DNA from: Thermoplasmata archaeon
GTDB taxonomy: Archaea; Thermoplasmatota; Thermoplasmata; SG8-5
Reading direction: 5' to 3'
Assembly (NCBI GenBank): GCA_030655715.1
Contig: JAUSPR010000023.1
Span: 1 to 6,077 of the forward strand
Length of the DNA stretch: 6,077 nucleotides
Each line of letters starts with the position of its first letter. Position 1 is the first letter of the stretch. Below the pieces are notes generated by a model that was not told where the DNA came from, made no database searches, and worked only from the letters and a program-made list of their open reading frames with translations. Both the position numbers and the translations under genes were made by a program. Of the stretch, positions 1-5,250 are shown one piece after another.

Positions 1-21
1 ACAGCCATTGAACCTGTCACC

Positions 22-97
22 GATTCCCTATCTAATATTCATCAACCTGGATTCCCGATTCCCAACGCTTCAATAACCAATCATATTCCCGATTCCC
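22..97. repeat. GATTCCC heptad repeat cluster
   Basis: ATTCCC occurs five times here, at 23-28, 51-56, 58-63, 85-90 and 92-97. Four of these form two exact copies of the 13-mer ATTCCCGATTCCC at 51-63 and 85-97, whose starts are 34 bp apart. The unit is a 7-mer in tandem, like a short heptameric microsatellite. It lies in non-coding DNA upstream of the acyltransferase promoter. No function can be assigned; it may be slipped-strand repeat DNA or a degenerate end of a longer array to the left of the window. Confidence 0.6.
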
Positions 98-193
98 GAT
101 TTGGCAATGTACAATAGTTACACCTTCATTTCACTGAATACTTACCATCTCCATGATTTAAATTTCCTGTTCCTCGATTGGATTGGATATGTA

Positions 194-204
194 TTTTTAT
201 ATAT
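194..204 (+). promoter_or_regulatory. TATA box of the GNAT gene (leaderless promoter)
   Basis: TTTTTATATAT is a near-ideal archaeal TATA box in an otherwise mixed stretch. Its centre is about 28 nt before the ATG at 227, so transcription should begin at or within a base or two of that start codon, giving a leaderless mRNA. This supports 227 as the start over the upstream TTG at 101 or ATG at 107. Confidence 0.7.
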
Positions 205-226
205 CCAGTTGAGAATATCCCTGGAC

Positions 227-982
227 ATGAGTAGGTCACTTCATCTCCTTAAAGAACCTGAAAATCTAAGAAGAAAACTTGAAACAGACATCATTCAAAA
301 TTCCGGATTTCTCTGGAGAGTGTATCATCAGAACGAGGCATACAAAATTTATGCGACTGACGATTTGGAATGCGCCATGGCACTGCAAGAAGGCGAGAAA
401 CACACCATATTCACCGGGGACTGGAATGATGTGGAGATCCCTGGAGAGATATTACCCGAGGATGGCACTTTCGTATCCTCAAGTCCTGCATCCGCCATAG
501 AGCGTTTGAGGGGACATTACAAGCTGGAAGGGGAGTGGCCATGCTGGCATTTCCTTGCACCATCGAGTTTCGGCCCCGGTGAGTGGGACGAACTAGAACC
601 ATTGAGGGACTCGGATGTCCCCTATGTGGCCTCATTCTGGGAACTGGGCGGCGACGACCGTGAGGAACATATCCGCGATTCAGTGAAAAAGTTCGAAAGC
701 GCTTGCGTACGGGTTGATGGAAAGCCATTGTCCTGGTGCGGCCTGCACTTTGAAATGCCTGGTGTGGGAAATCTCGGGTTCGCGCATACACTGGAGGAAC
801 ACCGGAGGAAGGGCTACGCCCAATTGACCACCAAGGCACTGGTGAACCGCCTGGCCGCGAAAGGCGGAAGAGCTACCGCGGAAGTGATTAAGGACAATAA
901 AATCAGCATCGCGGTTTGCAAGTCCATGGGATTTGAAGTCATCGGGGAAGTTAGTTGGGCGGATTTCAAGAAACTGGAATGA
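227..982 (+). CDS. GNAT-family N-acyltransferase (FR47/GLYAT-like two-part architecture)
   Basis: This predicted 251-residue cytosolic protein should transfer an acyl group from acyl-CoA to an amine; the substrate is unknown. The C-terminal half is a GNAT fold. An acyl-CoA pyrophosphate-binding motif R-x-x-G-x-A is visible at residues 193-198 (RRKGYA), followed by a helix and then the motif B stretch NKISIAVCKSMGFE that closes the CoA site. The N-terminal half (about 1-120) has no motif I can name but is of the size of the degenerate first GNAT half in glycine N-acyltransferase-like proteins. The frame stays open upstream to a TTG at 101, but the extra 42 residues are hydrophobic and aromatic and do not look like part of the domain, and the TATA box at 194-204 lies inside them. 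The gene has its own promoter and sits 124 nt before the ribosomal operon on the same strand. The acyltransferase class is secure; the subfamily is an inference. Confidence 0.8.
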   Translation: MSRSLHLLKEPENLRRKLETDIIQNSGFLWRVYHQNEAYKIYATDDLECAMALQEGEKHTIFTGDWNDVEIPGEILPEDGTFVSSSPASAIERLRGHYKLEGEWPCWHFLAPSSFGPGEWDELEPLRDSDVPYVASFWELGGDDREEHIRDSVKKFESACVRVDGKPLSWCGLHFEMPGVGNLGFAHTLEEHRRKGYAQLTTKALVNRLAAKGGRATAEVIKDNKISIAVCKSMGFEVIGEVSWADFKKLE

Positions 983-997
983 GGTATTTTCTATAAT

Positions 998-1014
998 CCG
1001 AAACCAATATATAC
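998..1014 (+). promoter_or_regulatory. BRE/TATA promoter of the rpl7ae-rps28e-rpl24e-ndk operon
   Basis: CCGAAA (998-1003) is followed two bases later by AATATATAC (1006-1014), a BRE-plus-TATA arrangement typical of strong archaeal promoters. Transcription would start near 1033-1037, which leaves a leader of about 70 nt before the rpl7ae ATG. This is unlike the leaderless genes elsewhere in the window. Confidence 0.72.
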
Positions 1015-1052
1015 TGACCCCTCTTTGTGCGGATGCTCTTTCGAGCCAATGA

Positions 1053-1095
1053 CTGATGAATTGTGCTTCTGGCCCCGGCCAGAACCACGAAGAAG
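1053..1095 (+). promoter_or_regulatory. Candidate kink-turn in the rpl7ae mRNA leader, overlapping the Shine-Dalgarno
   Basis: The leader RNA can form an upper stem 1067-1072 with 1079-1084 (TTCTGG/CCAGAA) capped by CCCCGG, then one C-C mismatch (1066/1085), then 1061-1065 with 1086-1090 (TTGTG/CACGA, one G-U pair). Directly below come A1060-A1091, A1059-G1092 and G1058-A1093, which are the tandem sheared A-G and G-A pairs of a kink-turn. Next is a three-base bulge G1055-A1056-U1057 on one strand only, then a short lower stem C1053-U1054 with A1094-G1095. The bulged strand reads CTGATGA, like a box C. The lower strand runs into AAGGAGG, the rpl7ae Shine-Dalgarno. L7Ae binds kink-turns, and autoregulation through a leader kink-turn has been reported in Sulfolobus, so occupancy by L7Ae could block ribosome binding. 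The lower stem is short, which is the main weakness. Confidence 0.55.
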
Positions 1096-1100
1096 GAGGA
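1094..1100 (+). promoter_or_regulatory. Shine-Dalgarno of rpl7ae
   Basis: AGGAGGA lies seven bases before the ATG at 1107 (last G of GGAGG at 1099). It is the strongest ribosome binding site in the window and settles the start at 1107 instead of the upstream in-frame codon at 1056. Its first two bases also pair in the kink-turn candidate. Confidence 0.85.
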
Positions 1101-1106
1101 ATTGAA

Positions 1107-1478
1107 ATGGCAAAACCAATGTATGTAAGATTTGAGATGGACAAGGAACTCGTTGATAAGACCTACCAGCTTGTCGAGTTGTCAAGGGACACTGGCAAGT
1201 TGAGAAAGGGAACCAACGAAGTGACAAAGCTCGTGGAAAGGGGAACAACAAAATTCGTTATCATAGCGGAAGATGTTCAACCGGAAGAAATTCTGGCTCA
1301 CATGCCGCTTCTTTGCGACGATAAGAATATTCCATTTGCCTATGTGCCCAGCAAGCAAGAGCTTGGCGTGGCATGCGGACTGGAGAAGCCCACTTCCTCA
1401 GTAGCGATTATGGACGCCGGAAAAGGAAAGCCCCTCATGGAGGAGCTTGTCGGCAAGGTTGCCGCCCTAAAGAAGTAA
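1107..1478 (+). CDS. rpl7ae: Ribosomal protein L7Ae (eL8), kink-turn binding protein
   Basis: This 123-residue protein is a large-subunit ribosomal protein. In archaea it also nucleates box C/D and H/ACA guide RNPs and is part of RNase P, each time by binding a kink-turn. The RNA-recognition segment [10 protein letters not shown] is at about residues 32-41, with N37, E38 and K41 in the positions known to contact the tandem G-A pairs. The second contact loop [17 protein letters not shown] lies around residues 86-102. The length matches archaeal L7Ae. The start is fixed by the strong Shine-Dalgarno at 1094-1100 and by the conserved N-terminus beginning MAKPMYV. It is first in a four-gene operon and is preceded by a structured leader that carries a candidate binding site for its own product. 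Confidence 0.97.
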   Translation: MAKPMYVRFEMDKELVDKTYQLVELSRDTGKLRKGTNEVTKLVERGTTKFVIIAEDVQPEEILAHMPLLCDDKNIPFAYVPSKQELGVACGLEKPTSSVAIMDAGKGKPLMEELVGKVAALKK

Positions 1479-1497
1479 TTTCATCCAGGTGATTAAA

Positions 1498-1707
1498 ATG
1501 ATGAATGACAGCATACCGGCCGAGGTTGTGGAAATAGTAGGCAGAACCGGAATGACCGGTGAAGCAGCCCAGGTTAAGGTCAGAGTGCTTGATGGCAGAG
1601 ACAAGGGTAGGATTATTACTCGCAATGTCATAGGTCCCATTCAGCTTGGCGACATTCTTATGCTCAGGGAAACGCAGAGAGAAGCCAGAAAGCTTGGCAT
1701 GAGGTAA
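1498..1707 (+). CDS. rps28e: Ribosomal protein S28e (eS28)
   Basis: This small (69 aa) subunit protein has an OB-like beta barrel and sits near the mRNA exit channel and platform. The family signature is nearly complete: [17 protein letters not shown] at the start, then [19 protein letters not shown], and the C-terminal block [11 protein letters not shown]. Two ATG codons stand in tandem at 1498 and 1501, giving 69 or 68 residues; either fits the Shine-Dalgarno-like GGTGAT at 1488-1493. The in-frame GTG at 1489 lies inside that Shine-Dalgarno and is not a sensible start. The gap to rpl7ae is 19 nt and to rpl24e 8 nt, so the genes are almost surely co-transcribed. Confidence 0.95.
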   Translation: MMNDSIPAEVVEIVGRTGMTGEAAQVKVRVLDGRDKGRIITRNVIGPIQLGDILMLRETQREARKLGMR

Positions 1708-1715
1708 GTGGTAAC

Positions 1716-2036
1716 ATGGTCGAAAAACGAAACTGCTCTTTTTGTGGACATCCCATCGAACCTGGCACTGGCAAGATGTACATCAAGAAAGACGGCACAG
1801 TCTTCAATTTCTGCACAAACAAGTGCAAGAAGAACATTATACAGCTCGGACGCGTTTCAAGGCGAACCCGCTGGACAGTAAGGTACAGTGAGCTTAAGGC
1901 CAGTGCTCTCGACAGGGAGAAGGGCAGCGAAGCCAAGGAAGAAAAAGCCCCTAAAAAGGAAGCTTCCAAAAAGGCGACTCCAGAGAAGCCAGCCAAGAAA
2001 GCTCCTGCAAAACCCAAACCCAAAAAGAAAGGATAG
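1716..2036 (+). CDS. rpl24e: Ribosomal protein L24e (eL24) with a long lysine/alanine/proline-rich tail
   Basis: This large-subunit zinc protein has 106 residues. The zinc ribbon uses C7 and C10 (CSFC) and C33 and C37 (CTNKC), and the conserved core [12 protein letters not shown] and RRTRWTVRY follow as in other family members. The core ends near residue 65. Beyond it is a tail of about 40 residues made almost only of K, A, P and E with no fold, whereas many archaeal L24e proteins stop near 60-70 residues. The tail is probably disordered and RNA-binding, resembling in a general way the basic extension of eukaryotic eL24. The tail is in frame and ends at a clean stop with the next Shine-Dalgarno overlapping it, so it is not a frameshift artefact. 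Confidence 0.94.
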   Translation: MVEKRNCSFCGHPIEPGTGKMYIKKDGTVFNFCTNKCKKNIIQLGRVSRRTRWTVRYSELKASALDREKGSEAKEEKAPKKEASKKATPEKPAKKAPAKPKPKKKG

Positions 2037-2042
2037 GGTATT

Positions 2043-2492
2043 ATGCAGAGAACCTTCGTGATGGTCAAGCCAGACGGCGTTCAACGAGGCATAGCAGGCC
2101 AGGTTTTATCGGTATTCGAATCAAAAGGTCTGAAACTTGTTGCAGCCAAACTGATGACAATTGATAAAGAACTAGCAGCAAAGCATTACGGCGAACATCT
2201 GGGCAAGCCTTTCTATGAGAAACTGGTTAATTTCATTACCTCGGGCCCGGTACTGGCCATGGTCTGGGAAGACCATGATGTGATTTCTGTGGTCAGGACC
2301 GTAGTGGGAAAAACCAATCCCGCGGAAGCTGGGCCGGGCACGATTCGCGGCGATTTCGGCATGACTACAGGCAGGAATATAATTCATGCCTCCGACTCGC
2401 CGACCAGCGCGGAGAGGGAAATCAATTTGTTCTTCGATAAATCGGAAATCCAGGAATATACCAGAATAGATGAAGTCTGGTTATATGAATGA
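2043..2492 (+). CDS. ndk: Nucleoside diphosphate kinase
   Basis: The enzyme transfers the gamma phosphate of ATP to other nucleoside diphosphates through a phosphohistidine, keeping GTP, CTP, UTP and dNTP pools filled. The 149-residue length is normal for the family. Visible landmarks are the N-terminal [12 protein letters not shown] with K9, the substrate-contact residues Y49, R85, T91 and R102 in expected context, and the active site NIIHASDS with catalytic H115. The start ATG at 2043 is six bases after the rpl24e stop, with AGGGT of the overlapping region as ribosome binding site. It is the last gene of the operon. In many archaea infB (aIF2/eIF5B) follows ndk; here the next gene is on the opposite strand instead. 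Confidence 0.97.
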   Translation: MQRTFVMVKPDGVQRGIAGQVLSVFESKGLKLVAAKLMTIDKELAAKHYGEHLGKPFYEKLVNFITSGPVLAMVWEDHDVISVVRTVVGKTNPAEAGPGTIRGDFGMTTGRNIIHASDSPTSAEREINLFFDKSEIQEYTRIDEVWLYE

Positions 2493-2517
2493 ACATACCG
2501 GTTAGGTGTTCATTCAT
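2485..2517. terminator. Shared hairpin between convergent ndk and the radical SAM gene
   Basis: ATGAATGAACA (2485-2495) and TGTTCATTCAT (2507-2517) are perfect 11-bp inverted arms around an 11-nt loop. The left arm includes the ndk stop codon, and the radical SAM stop codon lies five bases to the right. On the plus strand a T-rich stretch, TTTTACTTT, follows. The symmetric position between two converging genes suggests a bidirectional terminator or 3'-end stabiliser. Archaeal termination depends mainly on T-tracts, so the hairpin may serve mRNA stability instead. Confidence 0.55.
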
Positions 2518-2521
2518 CATT

Positions 2522-3220
2522 TTACTTTAAGCCTCTTACTACAACCTGTTTCACAATTTTCGAGCAAGCTTGGCCCATGTCCAGTATTATCTGATCATCA
2601 TAGGGCTTGACATCCCTCAGGGATTCGAGCCAGGCATGGTAAGGCACGAATTGCTGCAGAACATATTTATCGGCGTCCTTGAGATGCTTGGCGATGTCCA
2701 GGATGTCTTTTTCGGTATGAATGGTCGGAACCACCGTAGTACGGAATTCATGTTCCACTCCTGAATCCCGAATAATTTTTATGGACTCTTTGATTTTCTC
2801 AATATCGATTTTCAAGCCAGCAGCATCGGAATACCGTTCATCCAGAGGCATCTTCACGTCCATGGCGATATAATCAATGAGTTTTTTCTCCAGAAGGTCT
2901 GATAAAATCTCAGGAAAAGAGCCATTGGTATCCAGCTTCACCAGCTTGCCCATGCCCTTGACATTTCGCATGATTTCCTCAATGTCAGGTTCCAGGAGCG
3001 GTTCTCCTCCAGTTATGCAAACGCCATCCAGAAAATCTGAATGTTCCTCCAATTTGGCCCGTATATCATCCCAGGTTTTCTCAGGATATTTTTCAGGGTC
3101 ATCCAGCAATTCCCAGTTATGGCAGAACGGGCATTTAAAATTGCAGCTGGGCGTGTACAGGACCATGACAACTTTTCCGTCCCAGTCGAGAAATGAGGTT
3201 TCGATGATGCCGCGTATCAT
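2522..3220 (-). CDS. Radical SAM activase, NrdG2-type anaerobic ribonucleotide reductase activating protein family
   Basis: This 232-residue protein should bind a [4Fe-4S] cluster and cleave S-adenosylmethionine to make a 5'-deoxyadenosyl radical, which in this family installs a glycyl radical on a partner enzyme. The cluster motif C-x3-C-x2-C is C26, C30 and C33 (CNFKCPFC). The opening segment with LDWDGKVV before it and HNWELL after it is typical of the NrdG2/PflA-like group. The SAM-amino-group motif GGEP is at 71-74, and later strands such as LDTNGS and YIAMDVKMP fit the partial TIM barrel. No anaerobic ribonucleotide reductase or other glycyl-radical enzyme is in the window, so the partner is unknown. 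A wider role as a COG1180-type activase cannot be excluded. The start at 3220 matches the usual N-terminus of the family. Confidence 0.85.
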   Translation of the reverse strand: MIRGIIETSFLDWDGKVVMVLYTPSCNFKCPFCHNWELLDDPEKYPEKTWDDIRAKLEEHSDFLDGVCITGGEPLLEPDIEEIMRNVKGMGKLVKLDTNGSFPEILSDLLEKKLIDYIAMDVKMPLDERYSDAAGLKIDIEKIKESIKIIRDSGVEHEFRTTVVPTIHTEKDILDIAKHLKDADKYVLQQFVPYHAWLESLRDVKPYDDQIILDMGQACSKIVKQVVVRGLK

Positions 3221-3245
3221 GCGTCTGGGAATGCCATTGTCTGAC

Positions 3246-3255
3246 TAATACTTTT
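3246..3255 (-). promoter_or_regulatory. Weak TATA-like box for the radical SAM gene
   Basis: Read on the minus strand this is AAAAGTATTA, centred about 30 nt before the ATG at 3220, which would again give a leaderless or nearly leaderless mRNA. The match to the archaeal TATA consensus is poor, so this is a tentative call. Read-through from carbamate kinase is an alternative, although a hairpin stands between them. Confidence 0.3.
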
Positions 3256-3279
3256 ACTTGCAAAATTGATGATAGCATC

Positions 3280-3362
3280 GTAGGAGATCGCCATGCATCG
3301 TGCAGATTATTGTGAAAGAAATCAAAGCCAAATGGCTTTGATTTATTAGATGCATGGCCTAC
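3280..3362. repeat. 83-bp nested inverted-repeat element
   Basis: GCCATGCATC (3290-3299) and GATGCATGGC (3349-3358) are perfect 10-bp inverted arms. A further four pairs, GTAG (3280-3283) with CTAC (3359-3362), extend them across a six-base bulge. Inside sits a second perfect palindrome of 11 bp (3319-3344). The element fills much of the 197-nt gap between the carbamate kinase and radical SAM genes. It could be a structured 3' RNA, a cruciform, or a decayed MITE-like insertion. I see no target-site duplication. Confidence 0.6.
3319..3344 (-). terminator. Hairpin downstream of carbamate kinase, probable terminator
   Basis: AAATCAAAGCC (3319-3329) and GGCTTTGATTT (3334-3344) pair perfectly over 11 bp with a four-base loop. 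It lies about 73 nt after the carbamate kinase stop. On the minus strand the stem ends in TTT and is followed by CTTTCAC, a pyrimidine-rich run. It is the inner part of the larger palindrome at 3280-3362. A transcript terminator or 3'-end stabiliser is the simplest reading. Confidence 0.5.
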
Positions 3363-3374
3363 ACACGTAAGCTT

Positions 3375-3413
3375 CCAGCCCTGATAAATAATGCGGACCC
3401 CATAATGGGCTGG
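3375..3413. repeat. 7-bp inverted repeat just after the carbamate kinase stop
   Basis: CCAGCCC (3375-3381) and GGGCTGG (3407-3413) are perfect inverted arms with a 25-nt spacer, starting a few bases past the carbamate kinase stop codon at 3418-3420. A competing inner pairing CCCAT/ATGGG (3399-3403 with 3405-3409) overlaps the right arm, so the two folds exclude each other. No function is assigned; it may belong to the 3' untranslated region of the kinase mRNA. Confidence 0.4.
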
Positions 3414-3417
3414 TAGG

Positions 3418-4359
3418 TTACGGTACAATCCATGTTCCGGCCTTGCCTTTCATGGCCTCAACCAGCTTGTCATGAGATGTAATCAACGCCCGTTTACCGC
3501 CGTTCTCCAGGAACTCGATTATGGCCTCAATCTTGGGGCCCATGGAACCGGGCGGGAATTGACCCTCAGCGAGGTATTTCTTGGCCTCTGCCACAGCCAT
3601 CTTGTTCAGTTTTACCTCATCTGGCTTTCCGAAATTGATGCTAACCTTGTCAACACTTGTCAGGATTATCAACTCGTCCAGTTTCAATTGCTGCGCAAGT
3701 GTGGATGATGCATAATCCTTGTCGATAACGGCCTCAACGCCGTCCAGTGTGCCGTCAGCCAGCTGGATGACTGGCAGGCCACCACCGCCGCATGCAATTA
3801 CAATTTTCCCTTTCTCCAGAAGATGCTGGATAGTATCTTTTTCCACAATTCTGAGCGGCTTGGGGGACGGAACCACGCGACGCCAGCCTCTGCCTGAATC
3901 TTCAACGATTGCCCATTTCTCGGTCTTGGCTATTTCTTCGATGTCCTCTTTGGAAAAGAATTGGCCTATGGGCTTAGTCGGGTTATGGAAAGACGGGTCA
4001 TCATCGTCCACAACTACCTGGGTGATAATAGTGACTGTGTCTTTCCTTATCTTCTTGGATTTCTTCACGATGTTCTGCATTGTCTGCTGTAGCATGTATC
4101 CCATGCTTCCGACTGTTTCGGATACACACATGCCCAGCGGGTATGGCGGAATTATTTTCCTGGCATTCTCATGCCGCCTGATGGAGTCGCCAACCTGCGG
4201 GCCGTTTCCGTGGGTGATGACAATGTCATATCCCAGTTCCACGACCTTGATAATCTGGGTCAGTGTTTCTCTGGTGTTCGCAAATTGCTGGTAGATATTG
4301 CCCTCTTCCCCTTTCTTGATTAATGCGTTTCCGCCAATCGCGATAATTGCAGTCTTCAT
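3418..4359 (-). CDS. arcC: Carbamate kinase
   Basis: This 313-residue cytosolic amino-acid-kinase-fold enzyme interconverts carbamoyl phosphate plus ADP with carbamate plus ATP, usually to gain ATP from arginine, agmatine or purine breakdown. Diagnostic motifs are all present: AIGGNAL at 7-13, THGNGPQVG at 49-57, a glycine-rich ACGGGGLPV near 190, IDKDYASS near 211-219 and GSMGPKIEA near 271-279. Length is normal for the family. The ATG at 4359 has GGGG about ten bases upstream and a TATA box overlapping the preceding gene's stop codon. It lies 44 nt downstream of the methyltransferase on the same strand and may be partly co-transcribed with it. No arginine deiminase or ornithine carbamoyltransferase gene is in view, so the carbamoyl-phosphate source is unknown. 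Confidence 0.96.
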   Translation of the reverse strand: MKTAIIAIGGNALIKKGEEGNIYQQFANTRETLTQIIKVVELGYDIVITHGNGPQVGDSIRRHENARKIIPPYPLGMCVSETVGSMGYMLQQTMQNIVKKSKKIRKDTVTIITQVVVDDDDPSFHNPTKPIGQFFSKEDIEEIAKTEKWAIVEDSGRGWRRVVPSPKPLRIVEKDTIQHLLEKGKIVIACGGGGLPVIQLADGTLDGVEAVIDKDYASSTLAQQLKLDELIILTSVDKVSINFGKPDEVKLNKMAVAEAKKYLAEGQFPPGSMGPKIEAIIEFLENGGKRALITSHDKLVEAMKGKAGTWIVP

Positions 4360-4400
4360 GAATAGACCCCTTTATGAGAAACACCAAATCCTGGTTGGGC

Positions 4401-4407
4401 TATTTAA
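4401..4407 (-). promoter_or_regulatory. TATA box for carbamate kinase, overlapping the upstream stop codon
   Basis: The minus strand reads TTAAATA, embedding the TAA stop (4404-4406) of the methyltransferase. Its centre is about 45 nt before the carbamate kinase ATG, so a transcript would start near 4378-4380 with a leader of about 20 nt that contains GGGG as a possible Shine-Dalgarno. Confidence 0.45.
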
Positions 4408-4991
4408 CACTTGTCCAATTGAAGTTCCAGGACGGCCAGTACCTCAAAGAATATTCTCTGTTCAGCAATGGTCTTCATGGAAAACCGATTGCTACTGGCT
4501 TCCAATAAAGCGGCTTCCGATTCCGAGGATGTCAATAGGTAAATTTTTCCCCCATGATTGAGAAAATTATGTGCCTGGTCCAGAAAGAGGAGAGAAATCT
4601 CATGGCCCTTCTCACCGCCTATCAGGGGGAGTGCGTCCTGCGGGGTCAGATTTTCCGAGTCCTGGCCGCTCAGGTAGGGCGGGTTGAGGATAATTATGTC
4701 ATATTTCCCTTTTATCGACTCAAAGAGGTCGGACTGGATTATCTCAATGTCCATACTGTTCAATTCGGCATTTTTTCTGGTGCATTTTACGGCATCCAGG
4801 GAGATGTCCACAGCCGTTACCAGGCACCCGGCATTGGCACAATGTAGAGCGATGATTCCTGTTCCAGTGCCCATTTCCAGAACTCGCTGGCCCTTGCTGG
4901 CCTGGATTGCTGAGAGAAGGAGGCGGGTGTCCTCGGAGGGGGGGTAGACATTGGGGCAGGTCTCTATCTGGATGCCATTGTCAAATTTCAC
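4404..4991 (-). CDS. HemK2/Mtq2-like class I methyltransferase, probable release factor aRF1 glutamine methyltransferase
   Basis: This is a SAM-dependent methyltransferase that in archaea and eukaryotes methylates the glutamine of the GGQ loop of the termination factor (aRF1/eRF1), normally with a Trm112 partner. From the GTG start the protein has 195 residues. It shows the family's N-terminal VYPPSEDTRLLL (15-26), SAM motif I VLEMGTGTGIIAL (37-49), the acidic residue of motif II in VDIS (61-64), and the catalytic NPPY at 103-106. The frame stays open to an ATG at 5117, but the extra 42 residues match nothing in the family. A TATA box lies inside that stretch, 25 nt before the GTG at 4991, pointing to a leaderless mRNA. 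Other NPPY methyltransferases of small substrates are possible, but length and the N-terminal motif favour HemK2. Confidence 0.85.
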   Translation of the reverse strand: MKFDNGIQIETCPNVYPPSEDTRLLLSAIQASKGQRVLEMGTGTGIIALHCANAGCLVTAVDISLDAVKCTRKNAELNSMDIEIIQSDLFESIKGKYDIIILNPPYLSGQDSENLTPQDALPLIGGEKGHEISLLFLDQAHNFLNHGGKIYLLTSSESEAALLEASSNRFSMKTIAEQRIFFEVLAVLELQLDKC

Positions 4992-5011
4992 GACCCTGCA
5001 ACCATATCCAG

Positions 5012-5020
5012 CTATATAAT
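5012..5020 (-). promoter_or_regulatory. TATA box of the methyltransferase gene (leaderless)
   Basis: Minus strand ATTATATAG, preceded by the BRE-like CGACCGA, is a good archaeal promoter. Its centre lies 25 nt upstream of the GTG at 4991, so the mRNA would begin at the start codon. It argues against translation from 5117. Confidence 0.65.
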
Positions 5021-5167
5021 TCGGTCGCAAATATTGTTGTTTGGTGAAGAAAACGACAGTGTTGAATGCAACCCACAACAAATAATCACGCCGCATTCGA
5101 CCATGGCATGGCCGCATAGATAAGTAAATTAGAATGCCATGTGGCTTGTATTGTTTTGAAAGTAATC

Positions 5168-5209
5168 GGTGAATTCGAAAGCTAAATCAGAGCATTTGGA
5201 GAATTCGCC
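5168..5209. repeat. Inverted repeat with GAATTC arms
   Basis: GGTGAATTC and GAATTCGCC form nine pairs as RNA, including one G-U wobble, around a 24-nt spacer. As DNA one position mismatches. The arms contain self-complementary GAATTC, so part of the symmetry is trivial. The role is unknown. Confidence 0.3.
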
Positions 5210-5250
5210 ATGAGTAAGCATTAAAAGAGCAAACTCTCTCAAGAGAAATG

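Noticed and set aside
1..117. An open frame from the window edge to a TAG at 115-117 that might be the tail of an upstream gene.
   Set aside because: It crosses the GATTCCC repeats, has no recognisable domain and another frame is also open for most of the stretch. It is too short to support a coding call.
411..1251. Long minus-strand open frames opposite the GNAT and rpl7ae genes.
   Set aside because: They are antisense shadows of well-supported genes, with no conserved motif, ribosome binding site or promoter.
1498..1504. ATGATGA at the rps28e start resembling a box C, suggesting a second L7Ae site.
   Set aside because: No matching CTGA or opposing GA strand with a stem is found nearby; the motif is simply two tandem ATG codons.
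2514..2520. A box C-like ATGATGA on the minus strand after the radical SAM stop, possible C/D guide RNA.
   Set aside because: No D or D' box CTGA occurs at suitable distance on that strand, and the sequence is accounted for by the shared hairpin.
3219..3237. A six-codon mini-ORF (ATG at 3237, minus strand) whose TGA overlaps the radical SAM start codon, like a coupled leader peptide.
   Set aside because: It has no Shine-Dalgarno, and the likely transcript start lies downstream of its ATG. Chance overlap is adequate.
3719..4294. A 191-codon plus-strand open frame opposite carbamate kinase.
   Set aside because: It has skewed serine/proline/methionine composition typical of an antisense frame, while the minus-strand kinase has every family motif.
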